33,976 nt of DNA from Alphaproteobacteria bacterium (GTDB taxonomy: Bacteria; Pseudomonadota; Alphaproteobacteria; Bin95): positions 1 to 33,976 of the forward strand of contig JAPORR010000009.1 of the NCBI GenBank assembly GCA_026710105.1, read 5' to 3'. The notes under the pieces were generated by a model, which saw only the letters and a list, made by a program, of their open reading frames with translations, was not told where the DNA came from and searched no databases. Below, in pieces: positions 10,288 to 19,710 of this stretch; position 1 is the stretch's first letter; each line of letters starts with the position of its first letter. Both the position numbers and the translations under genes were made by a program.

Positions 10288-11571
10288 CTAGTTAAGTTCC
10301 GCGCCGCTGGAAACAAGGGCGAACCCTGGGCCCGCCAGCGGAGAGCGCGGCCGGAATGTCGCATGAGGAGGGGCCGTGTGGTCAAGACGGCATCCGGCCC
10401 CGCCAGATTCCAGCAATCTGCCGTCCTTGGAGAAAAAGGCGGGCAAGGCATAGTCGAGTGCCGCCGGCCAAGGCCGCACGGCGCGCGCGGCCGCGTGCTG
10501 CCGCCGTCGGACCGCAATCGGGAGCGGGCCGGGATTGACGACCTCGAAACGCCCGTCCCACAGGCCGCTATCACCGGGATCGAGGCGCAGCGTCTCGTAA
10601 ACCCGCCCGGCCTCCCGTCCGCACCACCAGCCGGTGCGCGCTTGAATCATCGCGCAACCTCCCAGCACGCACGCTGCAGGCGCTGCCCTGAGACGCGCAG
10701 CGAGGCGAGTCACCCTTGCGCTGCGGGGCGGATGGTGAGCGCCGCCGAGAGTGGCGAGCAGGCGTCCGAGCGCAGCTTCGCCGACCGGTGAGGCGAGTAG
10801 GCGGGGAAGATCGACACGGGCGATGCCACTTTCGTGGAGTTCGATCGTCTCGGCCAGCAATTCAGCCGTCCGATCCTCGCGCCGCCGCCGCTGCGGCCCT
10901 CGCTCGACCGCCTCCCAGCCGAGCCGGCGCCGCCACTCGGGACTCATGGTGGCGCGTAGCCGACCCCGCGCCGAAAGAGGTGAGAGATTTGTCGGGTCGT
11001 CGGCCCATTCGACACCGAGGCCGAGCAGATATGCCTCCAGCTCCCGCCGCGGCCGGTCCAGCAGCGGGCGCAGCAGGCGCATCTGCGGATGTTCGATCAC
11101 GGGCGCCATGCCGGCGAGACCAAGCGCGCTGCTGCCGCGTTCGGCGCGCATGGCTGCGGTCTCACCCTGATCCTCCGCCTGATGACCGAGCAGTAGGTGC
11201 AGGGCCCCCGCATCTCGGCAGGCCTCGGCAAGCAGCCGGTAGCGAGCCCAGCGGGCGGCTGCCTGGAGATTGCCGGGGGCGAGCGGCCCCATGCGAGCAA
11301 GGATACGGTGCGGAATACCGAAACGGGCGAGGCGGGTGCCGGCACACGCAGCTTCGGTGGTCGATTCGGGTCGCAGACGGTGGTCGACGGTGACGGCAAT
11401 GAGATCCCCGCCGCGCGCGGTGACCCAGGCCTTGGCCATCAGCGCAAGCGCCATGCTGTCTCGTCCGCCAGAGACGGCGACGACGAGGCGCGGCGCTGGC
11501 TCGAACGGACCGAGCCGCTTCATGGCGCTGTCGAACGCTGGGTCGGATGGCGGCGGGCCAGACCTCAGCAA
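10288..11571 (-). CDS. tilS: tRNA(Ile)-lysidine synthetase
   Basis: TilS adds lysine to C34 of the CAU-anticodon tRNA-Ile, so that it reads AUA codons; it is essential in most bacteria. The N-terminal PP-loop ATPase motif AVSGGRDSM (residues 32-40) and the LLGHQAEDQGET stretch are diagnostic. The rest is arginine-rich and less conserved, as usual for the family. The start is uncertain. An ATG 48 bases downstream (MKRLGPFEP) would leave only a short lead before the PP-loop; I prefer a TTG that overlaps the cpoB stop because the helix before the PP-loop (PAFDSAMKRLGPFEP) reads like the normal TilS N-terminus. Length is then 427 residues. Its place between cpoB and ftsH is conserved in alphaproteobacteria. 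Confidence 0.9.
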   Translation of the reverse strand: MLRSGPPPSDPAFDSAMKRLGPFEPAPRLVVAVSGGRDSMALALMAKAWVTARGGDLIAVTVDHRLRPESTTEAACAGTRLARFGIPHRILARMGPLAPGNLQAAARWARYRLLAEACRDAGALHLLLGHQAEDQGETAAMRAERGSSALGLAGMAPVIEHPQMRLLRPLLDRPRRELEAYLLGLGVEWADDPTNLSPLSARGRLRATMSPEWRRRLGWEAVERGPQRRRREDRTAELLAETIELHESGIARVDLPRLLASPVGEAALGRLLATLGGAHHPPRSARVTRLAARLRAAPAACVLGGCAMIQARTGWWCGREAGRVYETLRLDPGDSGLWDGRFEVVNPGPLPIAVRRRQHAAARAVRPWPAALDYALPAFFSKDGRLLESGGAGCRLDHTAPPHATFRPRSPLAGPGFALVSSGAELN

Positions 11572-12251
11572 TTCAGCCGCCGGCGCTCGACATCGGCATC
11601 GGCGATCACGGCGGGCGGCGCCTGTCCATGCTTGCGGGCCAGCAACGACAATGCGATGCAAGCCTCCCCCGGCTTGCCATCGGCGGCGAACGCCTTGCTA
11701 AGCTTCAACAGGTTGTCGGGCGCCTTGGAGCCTTCCGGGTCCTTCTCGTAGGCGAGCAGAAACTGTTGCGCTGCCTCGCCGTGCTTTGCCTGTCCGGCAA
11801 AGCTTCGGGCCAGCCAGTGTCGGGCGTTATTGGCCAATTCGTGCTCAGGGAAATCCTCCAGAAACCGTGTGAAGACCTGCTCGGCCTCCTGGAAACGCGC
11901 CTGGCGCATCAGGTTTAGGCCCTGCTTGTATTGCGCCAGGACATCTCCTCCAGGCAGCACGCCCGGCGGGACCACGCCGTCAGCTTCGGCGACCGGCACG
12001 CCGGCCTCCTCTGCTGTCGGCACTTCAGGGGATTCGGTCGATGGCGCCGCCGCCTTGCGTTCCAGCGCCTGCACGCGCTCATCAAGGCCATCGAGGCGGC
12101 GCTGCAAGCGTTCGACCGTATCGGTGAGAGCTCGCAGGTCACGCTCATAGGCTGAAAGCCGGTTCAGGACCGGAAGAAGCGTCTGGTCGGCCGTCTGCGC
12201 CACTGCCGTCGAGGACAGGGCGCAGAACAGCAGGAACGCAGCGAGGCGCAT
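11565..12251 (-). CDS. cpoB: Cell division coordinator CpoB (YbgF), Tol-Pal associated
   Basis: CpoB is a periplasmic partner of TolA that links outer-membrane constriction to peptidoglycan synthesis. The 228-residue protein starts with a Sec signal peptide (about residues 1-18, cleavage after AVA). A coiled coil follows at about 25-70 (heptads in LNRLSAYERDLRALTDTVERL), then a low-complexity Pro/Glu/Ala linker, and a C-terminal TPR domain beginning near YKQGLNLMRQARFQEAEQVF. This domain order is exactly that of CpoB. It begins seven bases after the pal stop. The last codons (RRRLNC) overlap the preferred tilS start. Confidence 0.93.
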   Translation of the reverse strand: MRLAAFLLFCALSSTAVAQTADQTLLPVLNRLSAYERDLRALTDTVERLQRRLDGLDERVQALERKAAAPSTESPEVPTAEEAGVPVAEADGVVPPGVLPGGDVLAQYKQGLNLMRQARFQEAEQVFTRFLEDFPEHELANNARHWLARSFAGQAKHGEAAQQFLLAYEKDPEGSKAPDNLLKLSKAFAADGKPGEACIALSLLARKHGQAPPAVIADADVERRRLNC

Positions 12252-12258
12252 GGCCGGA

Positions 12259-12774
12259 TCAGTCGAGGATCATCACCGCACGGCGATTGATGGCCCAGGC
12301 CTCCTCGTTCGATTCGACCGCTAGAGGCCTTTCCTTGCCGTAGCTGACGATCCGCACCCGATTGGCAGCGATACCGGACGCGAGCAGGTAGCTACGCACC
12401 TCGGCCGCGCGCCGTTCGCCGAGTGCGAGATTGTATTCACGGGTGCCGCGCTCGTCCGCATGGCCTTCGATAACCACCGACAAGCTGCTGTGAGCGGTAA
12501 GCCAGTTCGCCCAAGAGGTAACCTGGTCTTGCGCCCCCGTGTCGAGGTCGTGCCGGTCATAGGCGAAATTCACCTTGTCGCCGATAATTTGCTGCAACTC
12601 TTCCGCTGAGCCCGGCGGCGGTGCCACCGCCTGAGAGTCGACGCCTTGGTTTTGCCCTGACTCCGCCTGGGTGCCCGTCGCGGCGGCGGCATTGTCGTCG
12701 TCCAAATTCGAGCCCGTCTCGCAGGCGGCGAGCAACAAGAGCGCCATCGCCGACGCCAGCAGTTTCATTGGCAT
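12259..12774 (-). CDS. pal: Peptidoglycan-associated lipoprotein Pal
   Basis: Pal is an outer-membrane lipoprotein whose periplasmic OmpA-like domain grips peptidoglycan and is moved by TolB/TolA during division. The start is the ATG behind AGGAGG with a 9-base spacer; the frame is open further upstream but only from here does the lipoprotein signal make sense. The lipobox is LLAAC, with C18 as the lipidated residue. A disordered Asp/Ala/Gln linker spans about residues 19-55, then the OmpA C-domain with NFAYDRHDL, the peptidoglycan-binding GHADERGTREYNLALGERRA and the final NRRAVMIL. The chain is 171 residues. The 88-base gap upstream is the longest gap inside the tol segment. Confidence 0.96.
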   Translation of the reverse strand: MPMKLLASAMALLLLAACETGSNLDDDNAAAATGTQAESGQNQGVDSQAVAPPPGSAEELQQIIGDKVNFAYDRHDLDTGAQDQVTSWANWLTAHSSLSVVIEGHADERGTREYNLALGERRAAEVRSYLLASGIAANRVRIVSYGKERPLAVESNEEAWAINRRAVMILD

Positions 12775-12862
12775 ATGAGTTCTCCTCCTTCGGTTTCGCG
12801 GCGTGAAAGCCGGTCGCGAATCCGCCCCATTGTGCGGTATTCGATATGCAGCACAAGAGCGT

Positions 12863-14200
12863 TTACGGGGAAATCGGCGACCAGGCAGGATCGGATGCGT
12901 CAGTGTCAGTTGCAATCCGGCGGGGAGCGCCTCCGGTGATGTTAACCTGCCACAAGCCGGGAGAGAATCCCTCGCGGCGGTCTTGAGCACTGTTCTGCTT
13001 GAAATAGGCCAACACGCGCCCGTTCGGCGACCAGGTCGGCCCTTCGGCGTGGTAGGCCGAGTCAAGAAGCCTCACATCCGTGCCGTCGGGGCGCATGGTG
13101 CCGATGTGGAATTGCCCGCCCAGGATCCGGGTAAAGGCGATGAGGTCGCCGCGCGGTGACCAGACCGGCGTGGCGAACCGGCCCTTGCCAGTACTGATCC
13201 GCCGGGGTTCGGATCCGTCAGCGTCCATGACATAGAGCTGCTGGGTGCCGCTCCGCTTGGATTCGAACACGATCCGCGTGCCGTCCGGGCTGTAGGATGC
13301 CGCCGCGTCAATGCCGGCAGTGTGTGTCAGGCGCATGAGCTGGCGCGTGCCGAGATCCATCGAAAAAATATCCGAATTGCCCTCTTCCTGGGTCATCGTT
13401 ATCAGCACGCTGCGGCCGTCCGGCGAGAAACGCGGCGCATATTGCATGCCGGGGAACCGGCCGAGCGCTTCCTGCTGGCCGGAGTCGATGTTCAGGACAT
13501 GAACGCTCGGCGGCTCGTTCGGGCGATCGTAAGAGAGGTAGATGATTTCTTGCTTCGTCGGCGAGAAGCGCGGCGTCAGCACGAGATTAGCCCCGTCCGT
13601 CAGATAGCGCGCCTGCGCACCGTCCTGGTCCATCAGCATCAACCGTTTGCGACGCTGGTCCGCAGGGCCTGTCTCCGAGACGAACACGATGCGGCTGTCG
13701 AAATAGCCATCTTCGCCCGTCACCTGCTTGTAGATTGCATCGGCAATCTTGTGGGCGAGCCGGCGCCAGTTCTCTGGTAGAGTGGTGTATGTCACGCCCG
13801 CGAGCTGCTGCTGCGTCAGCACATCCCAGAGCCGGAACAGGGCGTGCAGGCGCCCGTCTGTCTGCATCGAGGTCTTGCCGACGACCAATAGATGGGCGCC
13901 GATGACACGCCAATTGTTGAAGTTCGGGCGAAGGTCGGCGTCTTCACCGCGGGAGAGGAATGCCTCTTCGGGAAGTGCCCGGAAAAGGCCAGAGCGCGCG
14001 AGGTCGGCGCTGACAACATTGGCGATTTCCCCGCCAAACCGAGCAGATTCCCTGTCCGCGCCGGCGAACGGCGCGATGGCAACCGGCACCGGATCCGGGA
14101 CACCCTCGGTGATTTTGACAGTAATCTGCGCCGCAGTCGGCAGAGAGGCTGCAACGAACAGCAGCAGGAAGACAGCAAGCCTGGGAAATGAAAACGACAT
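12863..14200 (-). CDS. tolB: Tol-Pal system beta-propeller protein TolB
   Basis: TolB is a soluble periplasmic protein that binds Pal and is released by TolA. The 445-residue chain begins with a signal peptide (MSFSFPRLAVFLLLFVAASL, cleaved near TAAQ), then the N-terminal alpha/beta domain (VPVAIAPFAG onward), then a six-bladed propeller recognisable from repeated blade motifs: PRFSPTKQEIIYLS, APRFSPDGRSVLIT, AASYSPDGTRIVFES, TPVWSPRGDLIAFT, GPTWSPNGRVLAYF and a final DPAWSP. I chose the ATG at MSFSF; a TTG nine bases upstream is possible. It lies 18 bases after tolA. Confidence 0.96.
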   Translation of the reverse strand: MSFSFPRLAVFLLLFVAASLPTAAQITVKITEGVPDPVPVAIAPFAGADRESARFGGEIANVVSADLARSGLFRALPEEAFLSRGEDADLRPNFNNWRVIGAHLLVVGKTSMQTDGRLHALFRLWDVLTQQQLAGVTYTTLPENWRRLAHKIADAIYKQVTGEDGYFDSRIVFVSETGPADQRRKRLMLMDQDGAQARYLTDGANLVLTPRFSPTKQEIIYLSYDRPNEPPSVHVLNIDSGQQEALGRFPGMQYAPRFSPDGRSVLITMTQEEGNSDIFSMDLGTRQLMRLTHTAGIDAAASYSPDGTRIVFESKRSGTQQLYVMDADGSEPRRISTGKGRFATPVWSPRGDLIAFTRILGGQFHIGTMRPDGTDVRLLDSAYHAEGPTWSPNGRVLAYFKQNSAQDRREGFSPGLWQVNITGGAPRRIATDTDASDPAWSPISP

Positions 14201-14218
14201 CAGCGACAACTTTCTCTG

Positions 14219-15097
14219 CTATTGCATTTGACTCGGGTCGAATTCCAGGATGAGGGGCTCCCTCAGCCACAATGCCATCTTTGTCGACGGAAGATCGATC
14301 TGTTCGCAATCCGGATGACGCAGCGCCCGCTCCGCCCGCTCACGAGCGGCACGATAGCTGCGGCTGCTCTTGGGTTCGATAGTCTTGATCGGTTGGGTCA
14401 CGCGGCGATCTGGTCCGAGTTTAACTTCGAACTTAACGACATGGCGTTCCGATGGGGCGAGGCCAGGAATCGTCTGCCAGCAGCGGGTAAGCTGCTGTTT
14501 CAGCCTTTCGAGTTCAGCGACGGTGAACGCTGCTTCTTCGGCCTCCTCGCTCGGTGTCCCGTCCACAAGCGCCGCCTTGCGCAGCGTTGCCAGATCGTCC
14601 CCGCTCGCTGCCTTGCGCAGCGTTGCGAGGTCGTCAGCCGGGTTCTTGGGTGCAGCCTGCGGCGGTGGGGGCGGCGTTGGTGCCAGCTCTGGGGGCTTGG
14701 GGGGCGCTTTCGCCTGCGGAGGCCCCGGCTTCGCAACCGGCGGCTTGGGTTCCAGCGGCGGTTTGGGTTTGGGAGGCACGAGCGCAGCGACCTCGACGGG
14801 TTTTTCCGGCTCCACGGGCGGCGCGGGCGGCGCGACGAAAGGGGGGGTGACGGGTTCGATGGGAAGCGGTTCCGCGGCGACCGGTTCAGGTGGCTCAGGC
14901 GGCGTTTCGGGGGCCAGCGGCTCCACCGGCGGCAGAGGCGCCTTGGCTTCCGTGTGCTCGCTCACTAACTTGGCTCTGACGCGAACCTCGTTCTCGAACG
15001 GGTCGGGCGGGTCGTGCAGCGCAGGCAGTCCTACTGCTGCTAGGATCAGCAAGCCGAGATGGGCCAACGCCGAGAGGAGCAGGGCCGCATGGCTCAC
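14219..15097 (-). CDS. tolA: TolA-like envelope energy-transducing protein
   Basis: TolA spans the periplasm and carries proton-motive energy from TolQR to Pal/TolB. The protein has 292 residues: one N-terminal membrane helix (about residues 4-24, ALLLSALAHLGLLILAAVGL), a long rigid Pro/Glu/Lys/Ala-rich region (about 45-165), and a C-terminal domain (about 190-285) with the conserved pattern LTRCWQTIPG ... VKFEVKLGPDRRV ... HPDCEQIDL. In many TolA proteins the spacer is a long alanine/lysine helix; here it is proline-rich, more like TonB, which is common in alphaproteobacteria. Position, and not sequence alone, supports TolA over TonB. The start is GTG, overlapping the tolR stop by four bases (GTGA). 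It contains a duplicated DDLATLRKAA segment. Confidence 0.9.
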   Translation of the reverse strand: MSHAALLLSALAHLGLLILAAVGLPALHDPPDPFENEVRVRAKLVSEHTEAKAPLPPVEPLAPETPPEPPEPVAAEPLPIEPVTPPFVAPPAPPVEPEKPVEVAALVPPKPKPPLEPKPPVAKPGPPQAKAPPKPPELAPTPPPPPQAAPKNPADDLATLRKAASGDDLATLRKAALVDGTPSEEAEEAAFTVAELERLKQQLTRCWQTIPGLAPSERHVVKFEVKLGPDRRVTQPIKTIEPKSSRSYRAARERAERALRHPDCEQIDLPSTKMALWLREPLILEFDPSQMQ

Positions 15098-15540
15098 GGC
15101 GAAGCCCTGTCGTCCGGTAGCTCAGCTCTCAGCACCACAACGTTGAAGCCTGCCGCCTCGAGCGCGCCCATGATCTCCATCACCCGCCCATAGGCAATGC
15201 TCCGGTCGCCGCGAACATGGACATCGACGGACGGATCCCGTCGTGCGTCCTTGATCGCACGAATCTTCGCCGGGAGTCCGTCAAGGTTCACTTCGGTTTC
15301 CTGGATATGGACCTTACCTTCGGCGTCGATGCTGACCACTAGAGGCTCTTCGTTTTCAGTGAGCTGCGCGGCCTCGGTTTCCGGCAGGTCCACCGGCACG
15401 CCGACCGTTAGCAGCGGCGCGGTAATCATGAACACGACCAGCAATACCAGCATGACATCGACCAGCGGCGTCACATTGATCTCGCTCATCGGACGGTATC
15501 TGCGTCCGCGCCGGCCCGGCCCTCCGAGCGGGGCGACCAT
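15094..15540 (-). CDS. tolR: TolR (ExbD family) proton-channel subunit
   Basis: TolR forms, with TolQ, the inner-membrane proton channel that drives TolA. The 148-residue protein has the ExbD/TolR layout: a short cytoplasmic arginine-rich start, the signature MSEINVTPLVDVMLVLLVVFMITAP (from residue 18) with the channel aspartate D28 in the single membrane helix, and a periplasmic domain ending GALEAAGFNVVVLRAEL. The ATG is one base after the tolQ stop. Confidence 0.96.
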   Translation of the reverse strand: MVAPLGGPGRRGRRYRPMSEINVTPLVDVMLVLLVVFMITAPLLTVGVPVDLPETEAAQLTENEEPLVVSIDAEGKVHIQETEVNLDGLPAKIRAIKDARRDPSVDVHVRGDRSIAYGRVMEIMGALEAAGFNVVVLRAELPDDRASP

Positions 15541-15541
15541 C

Positions 15542-16267
15542 TCACCCAGCCTCCGAAAGCTCGCGTGAGGTTACGGTCACCACGTCGGCGACGAGCCCGT
15601 CCAGCCGGGCGCCGTAGCGGCTGATGTCGTTCGAGAACTTGTTGTAGGCGACGACCGCCGGAATCGCGGCGACAAGCCCGAGCGCGGTCGCGAACAGCGC
15701 CTCGGCGATACCCGGGGCCACCACGGCGAGATTGGTCTGCTTGGACGCCGCGATCGCGGCGAAGCTGTTCATGATGCCCCAGACCGTCCCGAACAGGCCG
15801 ATGAATGGCGACACGGACCCGACCGAAGCAAGGAAGATCATGTGCCGCTCAATGCGGTCCATCCAGCGGCCGGCCTCGACTGTCATCACCCGTTCGACAC
15901 GCGCCTGCAGTGCTTCGCGCGCCGCGACATCCCTGAGTTTGCCGCTCTCGAAGGCACCCTGCAGCTCTAACATCGCCTCGCCAAACACGCAGCTCATCGG
16001 GTCGCGGTCCTGATGTCTCGTCTGCTCGTGCAGGTCTTCGAGAGATGCGACCGACCAGAAAAGCTCCTCGAAGCGGCCAGCATCGCGGTTGAGGCGGCGA
16101 ATCCGGCGCCATTTGTCGAAAATGATCGCCCAGGACACGACCGAGGCAACCAGCAAGACGAGCATCACCGCCTTGACCACCAGGTCGGCCTGTAAAAACA
16201 GGCCGAACGGGGACAACGCATCCGTCACCGCCAGCGAATCCGCAAATGGCATCTCCCAATCACCCAT
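15542..16267 (-). CDS. tolQ: TolQ (ExbB/MotA family) proton-channel subunit
   Basis: TolQ is the polytopic subunit of the TolQR motor. The 241-residue protein has three membrane helices: about residues 24-45 (LVVKAVMLVLLVASVVSWAII), about 135-158 and about 170-192, with the family stretch SVGSVSPFIGLFGTVWGIMNSF and the GIAEALFATALGLVAAIPAVVAYN segment that contains the conserved channel-lining threonine. The ATG giving MGDWEMPFADS, seven bases after ybgC, follows an AGGTGG site; an in-frame TTG-led extension into ybgC is ignored. Confidence 0.95.
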   Translation of the reverse strand: MGDWEMPFADSLAVTDALSPFGLFLQADLVVKAVMLVLLVASVVSWAIIFDKWRRIRRLNRDAGRFEELFWSVASLEDLHEQTRHQDRDPMSCVFGEAMLELQGAFESGKLRDVAAREALQARVERVMTVEAGRWMDRIERHMIFLASVGSVSPFIGLFGTVWGIMNSFAAIAASKQTNLAVVAPGIAEALFATALGLVAAIPAVVAYNKFSNDISRYGARLDGLVADVVTVTSRELSEAG

Positions 16268-16274
16268 AGACCAC

Positions 16275-16709
16275 CTAACCTTCCCTTGTATTACCCTGCA
16301 ATTGGGCAAAAACATGGCGTAATTGCGCCGGAACCCGCCTGGGACGGCCGTTTTCGCCGAGTCTGGCGATGCGGATACGAATTGTTACCAACAGCACGCT
16401 GGCCCGCCATATACTCTGTGCCAACGATATTGTCGCGCCGCTGACGCGCAACGGCCGTGTGCACACCTCCAGCGCGTCGTCCAGCCCGGCGGGGTGGTGG
16501 TAGCGGAGGGTGCAATCGACTACGGCGAAGGCGAGGTCGCGATTGCTGTAGCCCAACTGCCGGAGCCATTCGGTACGTGCCCGTTCGGCGAAGCGCAGAT
16601 AGGCGGCATGATAGACGATGCCGCCAGCATCAGTGTCCTCATAATAAATCCGGACCGGGAAGACATGGTCCTCCGGCCCAGGCCACCCATCTCTGGAATC
16701 AGTCGTCAT
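16275..16709 (-). CDS. ybgC: YbgC-type acyl-CoA thioesterase (hot-dog fold)
   Basis: YbgC is a small cytoplasmic acyl-CoA thioesterase that is nearly always the first gene of tol-pal clusters; it has been linked to phospholipid synthesis, and its role in Tol function is unclear. The 144-residue chain has the 4-hydroxybenzoyl-CoA thioesterase motif [19 protein letters not shown] (about residues 23-41) with the catalytic aspartate in DTDAGG, and the ERARTEWLR helix. The ATG overlaps the ruvB stop by eleven bases; a much longer open frame upstream is a shadow of ruvB. Confidence 0.94.
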   Translation of the reverse strand: MTTDSRDGWPGPEDHVFPVRIYYEDTDAGGIVYHAAYLRFAERARTEWLRQLGYSNRDLAFAVVDCTLRYHHPAGLDDALEVCTRPLRVSGATISLAQSIWRASVLLVTIRIRIARLGENGRPRRVPAQLRHVFAQLQGNTREG

Positions 16710-17721
16710 CGAACAGATCCGCGGCGCGGCGCTTTGGGGCGAGGCCAAGGCACTCCCAGCCCCGGTCGGACAGCACGCGTCCGCGCGGCGTGCGCAGCAC
16801 CAGCGCTTCACGAATGAGATAGGGCTCCACCACCTCCTCCAGCACGTCGCGCTGCTCGGCGAGGGTGGCAGCCAGCGCCTCCGCTCCGGCCGGGCCGCCG
16901 CCATAGGCTTCCGCCAGACAACGCATATAGCGCCGGTCCATTGCATCGAGGCCAAGCCGGTCCACCTCCAATTGCACCAGAGCAGAGTCGGCGGCTACCT
17001 GGTCGATCTCGCCGCGCCCGGCCACGGCAGCGAAGTCGTGGACGCGGCGCAGCAACCGGCCGGCGATTCGTGGTGTGCCGCGCGCGCGCTTGGCGATCTC
17101 CAGCGCGCCCACTTCGCTCGTTGGAATGCCGAGCAGCCCGGCGGCGCGCGCCACGATCCGCGCCAGTTCCTCCGGCTCGTAGAATTCGAGGCGCAACGGG
17201 ATGCCAAAGCGCTCACGCAGCGGCGTTGTCAGCAGGCCGGCGCGTGTCGTGGCGCCCACCAGGGTGAAGGGTGGCAGGTCGATGCGCACCGAACGTGCCG
17301 CCGGACCTTCGCCGATCATCAGGTCAAGCTGGCAGTCCTCCAGGGCCGGATAAAGGATTTCCTCCACTGCCGGGTTCAGGCGGTGGATTTCATCGATGAA
17401 CAATACATCGCGCGGCTGGAGGTTGGTGAGCAGCGCGGCAAGGTCGCCGGCGCGCAGTATGACCGGGCCGGAGGTCGCGCGGAAACCGACGCCGAGTTCG
17501 CGCGAAACGATCTGCGCCAGTGTCGTCTTGCCGAGACCAGGAGGCCCGACGAACAGCACATGGTCCAGCGCCGAGCCGCGCGCCTTGGCCGCGTTGATGA
17601 AGACCTTGAGGTTGCGTCTGAGACGTTCCTGACCGACGAATTCGTCCAACGTCTCTGGGCGTAATGCGGCGTCGCGGTCTCCCGGGCCGCGCTCCGGCGC
17701 AACGTTCCGCTCCGCTGTCAC
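16699..17721 (-). CDS. ruvB: Holliday junction branch-migration ATPase RuvB
   Basis: RuvB is the AAA+ hexamer that drives branch migration with RuvA. The 340-residue length is standard. Key elements: the N-terminal [19 protein letters not shown], Walker A GPPGLGKT (59-66), Walker [10 protein letters not shown], the sensor-1 [17 protein letters not shown] region with the arginine finger, and the C-terminal winged helix with [24 protein letters not shown]. The start is a GTG inside GTGA, sharing four bases with the ruvA stop; the longer upstream frame runs through ruvA and has no family character. Confidence 0.97.
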   Translation of the reverse strand: MTAERNVAPERGPGDRDAALRPETLDEFVGQERLRRNLKVFINAAKARGSALDHVLFVGPPGLGKTTLAQIVSRELGVGFRATSGPVILRAGDLAALLTNLQPRDVLFIDEIHRLNPAVEEILYPALEDCQLDLMIGEGPAARSVRIDLPPFTLVGATTRAGLLTTPLRERFGIPLRLEFYEPEELARIVARAAGLLGIPTSEVGALEIAKRARGTPRIAGRLLRRVHDFAAVAGRGEIDQVAADSALVQLEVDRLGLDAMDRRYMRCLAEAYGGGPAGAEALAATLAEQRDVLEEVVEPYLIREALVLRTPRGRVLSDRGWECLGLAPKRRAADLFDDD

Positions 17722-18308
17722 CGCGCCAGCTCCCGCAGGCTCGCGCGGACCAGATCGTCGAAGCCGGCCTCCTCGCCGAAGCCGCGCCGCGCTGCCGCAG
17801 CCGCAGCCAGCGCCTCGGAGCGCCCGTAGCCAAGATTGACCAACGCCGAAAGCAGTTCGTCCCCGGCGGCAGCACCCGCCACGGCAGGCGCGGAGAGCGA
17901 CACGGCAGGCATGTCGACCTTGCCCTTGAGCTCGTTGACGATGCGCGCGGCGAGCCGTGGGCCGACACCTTCGGCACGCGCGAGCGCCTTGCGATCCTCG
18001 GCGAGTAGAGCCGTCGCAAGCTCGTCGGGCGACAACGCGGAAAGCAGGGCCAGGGCCACGCGTCCACCCACGCCTTGCACGCCAGTCAGGAGGCGGAACC
18101 AGTCCCGTTCGGCGGCATCGGCGAAGCCATAAAGCGCGATTGAATCCTCGCGAACTCGCGTCTCGACCAGCAGGGTGGCGTCCTGTCCGTTCTGCAGCCG
18201 TCCGGCCGTGCGGCTGGAAGCGTGGACCACATAGCCGACACCCGCGACATCGACGATCAGCGCCTCGCCATCGCCGAGACCGATCCGGCCTGTCAACCGT
18301 CCGATCAT
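17718..18308 (-). CDS. ruvA: Holliday junction DNA-binding protein RuvA
   Basis: RuvA holds the four-way junction and recruits RuvB. The 196-residue protein shows the OB-fold N-terminus [10 protein letters not shown], the [18 protein letters not shown] and [19 protein letters not shown] helix-hairpin-helix motifs (about residues 73-90 and 110-128), a flexible Ala-rich linker and a small C-terminal RuvB-binding domain (about 148-196). The ATG overlaps the ruvC stop (ATGA). Confidence 0.97.
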   Translation of the reverse strand: MIGRLTGRIGLGDGEALIVDVAGVGYVVHASSRTAGRLQNGQDATLLVETRVREDSIALYGFADAAERDWFRLLTGVQGVGGRVALALLSALSPDELATALLAEDRKALARAEGVGPRLAARIVNELKGKVDMPAVSLSAPAVAGAAAGDELLSALVNLGYGRSEALAAAAAARRGFGEEAGFDDLVRASLRELAR

Positions 18309-18802
18309 CTGGCTGCCACCGCAAATGGCAGGCCGTGCGCATGGGCCACTGCCACCGCCAGCGCATCGGCGGCGTCCGGACCCGCCGGGTTGCAGCCCGG
18401 CAGCAGGATGCCAATCATATATTGCACCTGCGCCTTGTCCGCCCCGCCGGAGCCCACCAGCGCCTTCTTGATGCTCCGCGCGGCATATTCCGTCACCGGC
18501 AGGCCGGCAGTGGCGGAGGCGACCAGTGCTGCGCCGCGTGCCATACCGAGTTTCAGCGCTGCGCCGGCGCTGCGGTGGACAAAGGTTTCCTCGATCGCCG
18601 CCATGTCCGGCCCATAATCCTCGATCACCTGTGTCACGCTGGCGAACAATTCGGCCAGCCGGTCGGCGATCCCGGCTTCGGGGTCAGGCCTGAGCTCGCC
18701 ATTGGCGACATGGATGAGGCGGCTACCATGCGCCTCGACGATGCCCCAGCCCGTGATACGCAAGCCGGGGTCGAACCCGATGACACGCGCGCGCGCCGTC
18801 AT
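18305..18802 (-). CDS. ruvC: Holliday junction endonuclease RuvC
   Basis: RuvC cuts Holliday junctions symmetrically as a dimer. The 165-residue chain has the RNase H-like acidic centre: the first aspartate in [13 protein letters not shown] (D10), the glutamate in [20 protein letters not shown], and the C-terminal pair in [13 protein letters not shown]. Start and stop each share bases with neighbours (yebC upstream, ruvA downstream), so the four genes are translationally coupled. Confidence 0.97.
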   Translation of the reverse strand: MTARARVIGFDPGLRITGWGIVEAHGSRLIHVANGELRPDPEAGIADRLAELFASVTQVIEDYGPDMAAIEETFVHRSAGAALKLGMARGAALVASATAGLPVTEYAARSIKKALVGSGGADKAQVQYMIGILLPGCNPAGPDAADALAVAVAHAHGLPFAVAAR

Positions 18803-19548
18803 CCGGCCAGCCGGGCGAGCACCTCGTCCGACACGTCGTAATTGGCCGAGACGTTCTGCACATCGTCATGGTCATCGAGTGCCTCGAGCAGCTTGAAGAG
18901 CGTGGCAGCGGGCTCTTCGCCGACGGGCACGAGGGTTTGTGGCTTCCATACGAGCCGCGCGGCCTGCGGTTCGCCGACCGAGCGCTCCAGCGCCTCGCGC
19001 ACGGCATGCAGGTCTTCTGGCGCCGTGAACACATCATGGCCCTCGACGTCCGAGACCATATCGTCGGCTCCGGCTTCGAGCGCTGCCTCGAACATTTCGT
19101 CACCACTGGCGGCGTCGCGGGCGAAGCGCACAAGCCCCGCTCGGTCGAACAGGAAACTCACCGAGCCGGTCTCGCCGAGCGAGCCGCCGTTCTTAGAGAA
19201 AGCAGCACGCACATCCGCCGCCGTGCGGTTGCGGTTGTCGGTCAGCGCCTCGACGATTACCGCGACCCCAGCCGGCCCGTATCCCTCATAGCGCACTTCC
19301 TCGTAAACCGCCCCGCCATCGTCGCCGGCGCCGCGTTTCATCGCTCGGTCGATACGGTCGCGCGGCATGTTAGCGGCGCGGGCTGCCTGGATCGCAGAGC
19401 GCAGCCGAGGGTTCGAGTCAGGGTCGGGGGAACCCAGTTTTGCCGCCACTTCGATTTCGCGCCCGATCTTGGTGAACAGTCTCGCCCGCTTGGCGTCCTG
19501 CGCACCCTTGCGATACATGATGTTCTTGAACTGTGAATGTCCGGCCAT
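18799..19548 (-). CDS. yebC: YebC/PmpR-family (TACO1-like) regulatory protein
   Basis: A 249-residue YebC-family protein, described in other bacteria as a transcription regulator and, more recently, as a factor helping ribosomes through difficult sequences. Signatures are [21 protein letters not shown] at the start, [14 protein letters not shown], the [20 protein letters not shown] stretch and the [14 protein letters not shown] motif. MAGHSKW is the commoner N-terminus; SQF is a mild variation. It is the first gene of the sixteen-gene operon and is followed by ruvC with a four-base overlap, a widespread gene pair. Confidence 0.95.
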   Translation of the reverse strand: MAGHSQFKNIMYRKGAQDAKRARLFTKIGREIEVAAKLGSPDPDSNPRLRSAIQAARAANMPRDRIDRAMKRGAGDDGGAVYEEVRYEGYGPAGVAVIVEALTDNRNRTAADVRAAFSKNGGSLGETGSVSFLFDRAGLVRFARDAASGDEMFEAALEAGADDMVSDVEGHDVFTAPEDLHAVREALERSVGEPQAARLVWKPQTLVPVGEEPAATLFKLLEALDDHDDVQNVSANYDVSDEVLARLAG

Positions 19549-19605
19549 CGGCCTGCCACTCCCCCTCCGCCGCGATTTCGGAACCCGTGGCTATATGAGG
19601 GACTT

Positions 19606-19611
19606 ATTATA
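19606..19611 (-). promoter_or_regulatory. Possible -10 element upstream of yebC
   Basis: A perfect TATAAT reads on the minus strand 58 bases before the yebC start. At 17-base spacing the -35 position reads ACGGGC, a poor match, so the promoter is only tentative. It is the best candidate for transcription of the long operon within the window. Confidence 0.35.
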
Positions 19612-19710
19612 CCCGAGGAACCCTGACGGCCCGTTCCTCCCTTGCCCTCGTTCCTGCTTTACCCCAGTATAGCGCTCTCACCCAAACGCTCAGGCTCTGG
19701 GACACCCTTC

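Noticed and set aside
12775-12862. Possible internal promoter before pal (TTGTGC with a weak downstream box)
   Set aside because: The -10 match is poor at every allowed spacing; nothing firm can be claimed.
14540-14680. Direct repeat inside tolA as a possible mobile or CRISPR-like repeat
   Set aside because: It is a short in-frame duplication encoding DDLATLRKAA in the TolA linker, a normal kind of change in such linkers.
17722-18414. Upstream extension of the RuvB frame to 571 residues
   Set aside because: The extra part is a shadow of ruvA; RuvB proteins are about 340 residues and the GTG in the GTGA overlap gives that length.
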